A stretch of 64,000 nucleotides of DNA, from the NCBI GenBank assembly GCA_014871385.1, contig CM026426.1, positions 72,539,573-72,603,572 on the forward strand. The letters are read 5' to 3'. Positions 58,218 to 64,000 of this stretch are shown one piece after another; positions within the stretch are counted from its first letter, which is position 1; each line of letters begins with the position of its first letter. The DNA is from Ceratodon purpureus. Lineage: Eukaryota > Streptophyta > Bryopsida > Pseudoditrichales > Ditrichaceae. The notes under the pieces are model-generated. The model was not told where the DNA came from. It did not search any database and worked only from the letters and a program-made list of their open reading frames with translations. The translations under genes were made by a program, and so were the position numbers.

Positions 58218-60152
58218 ATGGCAAACGAGAGTGGAAGAATACATCAGGAATGGCGATCCGACGGGAGCCCCATCGGAGCACTCGGGGTGGGCGGGGGGCG
58301 TGGCGGAGAGAGAACCAGGTTTAATCAGGAATTCACCCCGATGGAAAACCTCGGAGGAGGCCACTTGCAGCGAGCGCGGGGAACGCGGGGTGGCCATGGT
58401 TCCCGGAGTCACGGCTCTCGTGCAACCCATGGATCAGGGGGGCGACACGGTGCGATAGGGAGCCACGCCGCGGAAAACATCGGCAGCCAAGGCACTAGGT
58501 CTGGTCCAGCAAGCTCGGGAAGTTCTAGCGGAGTACAAGCACCCGCCATGGAAATCGTCCCGGCACCTAAACCACTACCTAGGGTATTGTGGACATCGGC
58601 ACCGTCCGACCAGTGTCCGCCGTCTACTGAAGAGCGTAGGGGAAGTAAGCGGGCAGGGGGGTCGCAAGGAACGGAGTCTGGGTCGACCGCGTCCGGTTCT
58701 GAGGTTAGGAAGCACAAGCATCGGAAGAAGGTAGCCGCGTGTGACCAGCATTCCACGGAGGCTAGGCTTTGCTGTAGAAAGATAATCCTGGACTGGTTTG
58801 CAAGCCACGACATGCCATACTTGGAGAGTACATTCTTGAATGATGGTCCGGCGGGACTCGAGAAAGCTTCGAATGCTCTGAGGTTAATACTGCAGGAGGG
58901 CATGGCGGGGGATGAGTTCCAAGAGGATAGAGGGAAGAGTAATTGGGGACAGTGGATCGAGGAACAGGTGCAGGAGGCATTGTTCAATTCGACAGTGCCA
59001 TTTAACATGTTGTGTGGACCTGGTTCGGGATCTAGTGGGGGAAACTCCGAGCTCCTACAGAAGCTGGAGAATTGGAAAAGAGGTGCTATCCTCGCGAAGG
59101 GGAAGGGAAGGACTACACTGCCGAAGTTTGTCGGAAGAGCTCTGGCCGATGACATCGCTTCTCGGGACGGAAACGGTCTGAAGTGGCTACCGAAGGGTTC
59201 TTACGCCATCCCCGTAGACGAAAATAGTTTTCAGGGTTCGTTTGGAATCGTGCGAAGGGTGCGAATTGCAGAGGCATGTTTCATCCCGGAGTGGCTTCAT
59301 TTTGCAGGGAAGACCATGAAGGTGACTGACTTCAAGACAAGTCGCGATCAACGCTCTATCGAGGCAATGTCATGTCCAGTTGATCACCCTGGTGTGATTA
59401 AGCTGCAATACCTAAACCGGAAGACGCTCGAGTCGTACTCGCTATGGTGGAACGGAGGCTCGTTGAAGAACATGCGTGCGTTCGATTTGAAATTTGGGGA
59501 AACCCATGAAATGGAACTCCTCAAAGACGCAGGTCTGGACTTCGAGGCCCGGAAGAAGCTGGTCGTTTACCGAAAAAATCGAGCTCACTTGGCCTGGGCT
59601 CTCATGTGCATCGTGGATGTGGTACACGGCGAGGAAGTGCTACACTGCGACCTGCACCCTAACAATGTCATGCTCCACTTTCCAACAGACCGCGACGGAG
59701 TTATTTTCATAGGTATATGTGACTGGGGAATGGCTTCTTTCATGCCCAAATCGGCCCCTTCGTACTACGGAGTACAGAGCGAAGACGCGATAAAGAAGCA
59801 CATGGAAATGTACAGTTGTGCCGCTCCGGAGTTGTTCCATGTGCATGGCTCTAGAGGCTCATCCCAATCCCCACGTCGCATGGCAAAGCAGCACCCTCAC
59901 ACGTACAAATCAGAGTCCTATAGCGTTGGAGTACTCGCAAGGCAGATTTACAACTCCGACTCGACATCGGTTCTATTTCAGCAGAACCGCGATCCTAACG
60001 GGGTTAAGATGCGCTTTGAGCAGGGTTTAGACGAAATGACCCAGATCAACCCGGCTGCTAGACAAACCGTCACACACGTCATGAGGACGTTGAAGTTACC
60101 ACCTTACAATCTGCAAACACCGAATATGTGTTTCCGGGACACCCATTCATAA
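58218..60152 (+). CDS. Protein-kinase-like protein carried by the transposon
   Basis: Uninterrupted frame of about 644 codons from ATG 58,218 in a strong context (ACCATGG). The first 200 residues are glycine-, serine- and arginine-rich, with a basic patch (RKHKHRKKV). The kinase fold follows: glycine loop NSFQGSFGIVRRVRI (about 334-348), candidate lysine in FAGKTMKV (about 365), catalytic loop VLHCDLHPNNVML (Asp about 477), metal-binding ICDWGMASF (Asp about 501), APE region CAAPELF (about 534) and SYSVGVLARQIY. The usual HRD is HCD and DFG is DWG, but the key Lys, both Asp and the Asn are present, so activity is possible. It lies in series with a RING protein and other cargo genes, and a TATA box supports expression. 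The substrate is unknown. Confidence 0.78.
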   Translation: MANESGRIHQEWRSDGSPIGALGVGGGRGGERTRFNQEFTPMENLGGGHLQRARGTRGGHGSRSHGSRATHGSGGRHGAIGSHAAENIGSQGTRSGPASSGSSSGVQAPAMEIVPAPKPLPRVLWTSAPSDQCPPSTEERRGSKRAGGSQGTESGSTASGSEVRKHKHRKKVAACDQHSTEARLCCRKIILDWFASHDMPYLESTFLNDGPAGLEKASNALRLILQEGMAGDEFQEDRGKSNWGQWIEEQVQEALFNSTVPFNMLCGPGSGSSGGNSELLQKLENWKRGAILAKGKGRTTLPKFVGRALADDIASRDGNGLKWLPKGSYAIPVDENSFQGSFGIVRRVRIAEACFIPEWLHFAGKTMKVTDFKTSRDQRSIEAMSCPVDHPGVIKLQYLNRKTLESYSLWWNGGSLKNMRAFDLKFGETHEMELLKDAGLDFEARKKLVVYRKNRAHLAWALMCIVDVVHGEEVLHCDLHPNNVMLHFPTDRDGVIFIGICDWGMASFMPKSAPSYYGVQSEDAIKKHMEMYSCAAPELFHVHGSRGSSQSPRRMAKQHPHTYKSESYSVGVLARQIYNSDSTSVLFQQNRDPNGVKMRFEQGLDEMTQINPAARQTVTHVMRTLKLPPYNLQTPNMCFRDTHS

Positions 60153-61390
60153 ATCACATGTGAGTATGCAAAACTCCTTAGAAACGTTTTGTCCAACGCG
60201 CAAGTACCGCTTCTTAGTGGTCTGACAATTTGAATATAACTATATCATTCTAACACCAGGGTCCGAGTTTGCATTCGCCCAGGTTAGGCGCATAGGAGGT
60301 CATGTACCGTCTCTGAACAGATCAATTTGTAAATAGAGTTTGTTTGTCAAATTCCTGACCCCGAAGCCATGATAGAGTGATTGTAATTCCACAATATTGG
60401 GACCGAGAGCCCTAAACACCCAACCTTTATTCCACGACGGACCCTCTGAAAATGGTCCGGCGACGCGGACCACCCCCTTGCCCACTGCACCCGCGGATGG
60501 TGCCCGTTCACCTCAAATCCGTGCGATCCGACACCCTCCTGCAGTGACCACTGTCCGACATCTAGTCCGCCCACTCCGCGTACTCGTTGTGCCCGCTCTC
60601 TGATCCGTCTTACTGGCGTCCGAATCATGCCCGCTTACTAGTCCGCCCCAGCCGCGTCCGCATATCATTGCCTTCCGACTCTAAACCCCGATCCGCATCC
60701 GCCGGTCCGGCCTCAATCGTCCGCTACATTAAACCACTTCGGTCTTCAAACCTGGGGACGAGGAATGTCGGAAAGACCGGACGACTGGCCGAGAAATACG
60801 GCTCGTGTCCCGTGCTTAGGCAGAGACAATGTCACAAATCCTCTTCAACAACGTGAAATTCAAACTCTGACCAACTCATGAACGAAAATCCCCAGTAGAA
60901 CTTACGAACACGAGAGTTGATCGGTGTGACACTTCAGTAGAATTACAAGGTGCATAGATTTTTTGAATGCAATGAATTTCGTGTTCATCCATCTATTAAA
61001 CCGTCTATTACCCACAGCCTACAGGACATTTGAAACACCATATTCATGTTGCAATGATGGAGCCTATTTGGATACACTGAGTGTTGAAGGAGGAGTACGA
61101 AGACAGGAAGTCCTGAAAGGTATGTTGTCAAGTCACAGTCGCCAATCCGAACTCAACCCCTCAAATCACCATAATGAGATGACCACCTTGGCGTTAAATA
61201 TGGCGGCTGCCTGTAGGGGTAGCCATGGCCAGCCATGGCCAGGGCAGTTCCATTCAATCCACGCCATCGCTGAGAGTTTTGGTTGGAGTCGCCATTGCAT
61301 TCTGGTTCCAACTTGTAGTTCGCTGGTCTGAGGTTGCCCCGGTCCGATCGAAGAGGAGGGATATACCTGTTGCGAGTGAGAGGGGTCAGA
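60153..61390. other. Non-coding spacer with TCCG-rich part
   Basis: TCCG motifs cluster at 60,440-60,800. A palindromic decamer AGCCATGGCC occurs twice in tandem at about 61,221-61,240. I find no convincing gene; an open frame at 60,963-61,331 looks random apart from a short patch. Confidence 0.5.
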
Positions 61391-62530
61391 ATGGGAGAAG
61401 TTGGGAAGGAGAATTACTTTCACGTGAAGGTTGGGTTGCCAAATGCAGGTTTGGACCCCGCCTTCGACTGCAACCATGTCAGCAATGAGGAGCTAAGGTC
61501 CGTATTCGGAGAGAGGGTTCCTGGGAAGGGATATCTCGTCGACGGAGCGAATTCAGGAGAGGTCAAGGCGAGAGTGTTGGAGCTGTACCCAGCAATCTCT
61601 CAAATTCCCGAGCTTCCTGCGGGTTTGTTCCTCCCGGAGAGCTTCGCGAGAGCGGTCGTTTCGGAGGTCTTCCATCGCTACCCAATGAACTGGGCAAAGT
61701 ATGCGGAGGATCGCTGGAGGGGTAAGAAAATCGAGAGCGGAGACGAACTCACAGTCCTGTATCGCACCCCTGACCGGAATGCCACCTACGTCGAAACCCT
61801 CTACAAGGGCCTGGAAGCCGAGATTGCGATCGCTGAGAAGGACTTCGAGACGGCCGTGGCAATCCATAGTGGTGCACACGAACGGGCTGCGCTTCTGAGG
61901 CAGACGGCCAAGCCACCGCTCACGGATATGGAGAGGTACAAGCTTCAGATCAAGCTGATGTGCATTGAGGAGACTATGGACTCCTCCGAGGCGAAACTGC
62001 AGAAGTGGGGGGCGATGAAGTCCGTCGTCGAAGGCTCTGCTGATGAAACATTCCTGAGGTTCTTCAAAGACGAAATTTTCGGCGAAGAACAGAGAATCTT
62101 GGAGGCTGGGGAGGAAGTGCAACGTATGAAGGAGGATTTAACTGAAACGTCGGCGAAGGATCTCGCGGTGGCCATCGAGGTTGAGAAACGCCTGTCTTCT
62201 GCAAAGCAGGATGCAAGGGACAAGGTGATGGCTTGAAAGAAAATCTCCGCCAGCTTCAGATATGGTCGTCTTCATCAATGTTCCGTGCCCCCAGTCCTCG
62301 AATCGCAGCGCCCACTCAGAACATCGACTCAATTACCCTTACAGTGCAAGGTTGCTCCCTTTGTAACCAAGGGTTTCCGGCGATGGACATCGTGACTGCG
62401 TCGTGCGCTTGCCCATACCACCCGTGGTGCGCTGGCAGTGCGGACGTCGCTTAGTCAAAACTGCGCAAGATGCGGGGAGCATTTCGCACAGAACTGGTTG
62501 AACAGCTTCGGCTTTTTCAAGTGCGAAGGT
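61391..62530 (+). pseudogene. Coiled-coil protein with C-terminal RING-like zinc site, frame broken
   Basis: Start ATG 61,391 (MGEVGKENYFHVKVGLPNAG). A folded-looking N-terminal part includes NEELRSVFGERVPGKGYLVD and PESFARAVVSEVFHRYPMNW. A long helical, glutamate-rich region (KLQIKLMCIEETMDSSEAKL, AEEVQRM-like heptads) runs to TGA at 62,234-62,236. The reading continues one frame over with LKENLRQLQIW, then a cysteine/histidine site: CSLCNQGF, SCACPYHPWC. A further one-base shift gives CARCGEHFAQNWLNSFGFFK. Together these give the C-x2-C ... C-x-C-x2-H-x2-C ... C-x2-C spacing of a RING-like domain. Two one-base breaks (about 62,233 and about 62,440) mean decay or sequence error. A second zinc-binding coiled-coil cargo gene, similar in layout to the one at 54,120-57,445. 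Confidence 0.55.
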
Positions 62531-62989
62531 ACGTCAATGTCGCGCAGGTGCATTGATTTCCAGTATTGCTGAATCCGTTGCGGAACCGAATATGAAAAAC
62601 TTCCGACTTATGAGTCTGTATCTTGCATCTGATAAGCAATTTTTTTTGAAATTCGTTTTTGACATGATACTGTGCATTAGAGTGTCCAGGGCGCTGGTCC
62701 GGAACTGATATCTGAGTTTTGCTACAACAGCGCGAGTGGGGATTAGCAGTGCGACAGATACCGGAGAGGGAGAAAAGAAGCGCAAGCATTTGAACTCGGA
62801 CATTGGAGGGTGGAATTATGCGCGCAAGGACAAGTCGACCTCTACATGCCGCCGGAAATCCAAATAGTGTTTTCCACCTCCGATTTCTTGGAAGACTGCG
62901 ACTGTATCTCAGCGACGGAATGGATTGCATTGTGACTACGCAGTGAATTTTCTTACAGTAGCTTAGACACTTTACCTTTTTTAAACTCC

Positions 62990-63165
62990 CAACTGTGCAT
63001 CCGAACCAGGAAAACTTTGATCAAAGACTGTTTGTAAGGAATTTTCGGACCTATACTCGTTTGATAACTAAGCTACTATCACGGAAGTCCTGTTTTTTAT
63101 AAGGAACCTTCAGAGCTATACTCTTTCACTGACTAAACTTCTACCAAGACAGCCATGTTTTAATG
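62990..63165 (+). repeat. About 64-bp degenerate tandem duplication
   Basis: TAAGGAATTTTCGGACCTAT (about 63,035) and TAAGGAACCTTCAGAGCTAT (about 63,099) head two similar units, both followed by ACTCxTTxxxTxACTAA-like sequence. The rest of 62,540-63,300 is non-coding. Confidence 0.6.
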
Positions 63166-63317
63166 GCATTCATCTCGATTACAATATATAATCTGATGGA
63201 ATTCAATGTCGGTTTGAGAAGTAGTTGGTCAGTGTGTCACTTCAGTAGTGTCGGATGGTTCGAATTTCATATTTGCTCGTGAAGCAGTTGAGCTGTATGA
63301 AAATTGAAGACAATATG

Positions 63318-63622
63318 TTCCCAATCACAGCATCGCGGACCACCCTGTATGTGTTCGTCCACATCGCGTCCGCCCGGTCCGAAAGCCTCCGTCCGCAATA
63401 CGATCGGCATGAAGTCCGCCCACCCGGATACGCATTATCCCGCCTACACGCCCGTCCGAGCCATGTTCCCAACACCCCACTGCATCGCGGACCACCCTGT
63501 ATGTGTTTCGTCCACATCGCGTCCGCCCGGTCCGACAACCTCCATCCGCAATACGATCGGCATCAAGTCCGCCCACCCGGATACGCATTATGCCCGCCTA
63601 CAGGCCCGTCCGAGCCATGTCC
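63318..63622 (+). repeat. 152-bp tandem duplication in the right subterminal region
   Basis: Two copies, each starting near CATCGCGGACCACCCTGTAT (63,331 and 63,483) and running through CAATACGATCGGCAT, CACCCGGATACGCATTAT and GCCCGTCCGAGCCATGT. Differences are few. The unit is full of TCCG motifs. Confidence 0.88.
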
Positions 63623-63946
63623 GCCTACCAGTCCGGCCCACTCGCGGACTTCCCCGGCATCATACGGTCGTGTTCCTCCTCAATCGTCCGCCAGGCCTAA
63701 ACACGTCCGCCCCTGAACCCTAAATCGGTTGCCCGTCTCTGTCCGCCCGACTCCGCCGTCGGAACTCCTCCGGACATCCACGTCACCGTCCGGGCCACCG
63801 CAATTCCAAGTAGGACGCCACGTAACGGGGCCGAGTAACTCTTTTACCCACGCTACTCACAGGACCTAGAGACCCTACGCTGACCCCTATTGTGACGTCG
63901 GAGGACCCCCGTCACGACCCATTCGGACGTCGCGACGGAAAAGTCA

Positions 63947-63979
63947 CGACCCGACGGCATAGAAAACCCTGACCATTAG
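63947..63979 (-). repeat. Right TIR and target duplication of the giant hAT
   Basis: ATAGAAAACCCTG ends the element at 63,971; ACCATTAG follows. GTCACGAC motifs lie just inside. The 21 bases after that are outside the element. Confidence 0.75.
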
Positions 63980-64000
63980 TGATCTAGCATGACATTGTTT

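Larger units (their letters stand above)
40563..63971 (+). mobile_element. Putative 23.4-kb hAT-type transposon with cargo genes
   Basis: The left end CAGGGTTTTCTATTCCGTCG (40,563) and the inverted right end CAGGGTTTTCTATGCCGTCG (63,971 leftward) match at 19 of 20 positions. CAGGG is a typical hAT terminus. The flanking 8-mers ACTATTAC (40,555-40,562) and ACCATTAG (63,972-63,979) agree at 6 of 8 positions, an imperfect 8-bp target duplication as hAT elements make. Both subterminal regions are dense in GTCACGAC and CGTCGCGACG palindromes. The interior includes a hAT transposase (45,061-48,306) and at least seven further genes or remnants. Alternatives: nested smaller elements sharing these ends, or a chance composite. 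Confidence 0.72.

Noticed and set aside
60963-61331. Open frame of 122 codons before the second zinc-site gene
   Set aside because: Mixed composition, no supporting signals; only a short patch looks protein-like.
1-64000. CRISPR arrays, rRNA genes, bacterial-type operons
   Set aside because: No regular spacer array and no rRNA-like sequence. Splice signals and transposon types show a eukaryotic nuclear locus.

Overview
This is nuclear DNA from a plant-lineage eukaryote, built almost entirely of transposable elements nested in one another. No gene here is a convincing ordinary host gene. The plant assignment rests on Ptta/En/Spm and tnp2-type CACTA proteins, a Ty1/copia element, GT-AG introns, and a captured fragment that I recognise as the N-terminus of the plant chromatin protein EAF1. 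A streptophyte alga of the Chara type or a bryophyte would fit best, but the sequence alone does not fix the species.

Region by region. 1-3,600 is AT-rich, with one exon-like fragment, a tRNA-derived SINE and a family of dispersed 20-bp palindromes. 3,600-8,950 is a foldback-like element whose arms are arrays of about 20-bp AT-rich units; a 2.4-kb non-autonomous Helitron (4,392-6,786) sits inside an arm and carries spliced-type gene fragments. About 9,600-29,300 is a CACTA-type locus with a minus-strand tnp2-like transposase gene (24.2 to 12.4 kb) and a head-to-head plus-strand Ptta/En/Spm-like gene (26.06-29.29 kb). A complete copia retrotransposon (13,199-18,406) lies in the tnp2 gene, exactly across a splice donor. 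29,623-33,621 is a complete pogo/Tigger-type transposon with TIRs and TA duplications. 36,556-40,562 is a spliced transposase-like gene of a family I cannot name.

That last gene is cut off by the main item: a putative 23.4-kb hAT-type transposon (40,563-63,971) with matching TIRs and an imperfect 8-bp target duplication. It carries a hAT transposase and at least seven other genes or gene remnants. These include an F-box-like protein, a coiled-coil RING protein, a protein-kinase-like protein and a second zinc-binding coiled-coil protein. Its non-coding parts are packed with the tetranucleotide TCCG and with minisatellites, and several cargo genes have visible TATA boxes.

The copia, Tigger and hAT transposase frames are each open along their length apart from one to three in-frame stop codons. 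Every one of these stops could come from a single C-to-T change, as expected where transposons are cytosine-methylated. The insertion order can be read in three places: Helitron into foldback array, copia into CACTA, and giant hAT into the unnamed transposase gene.
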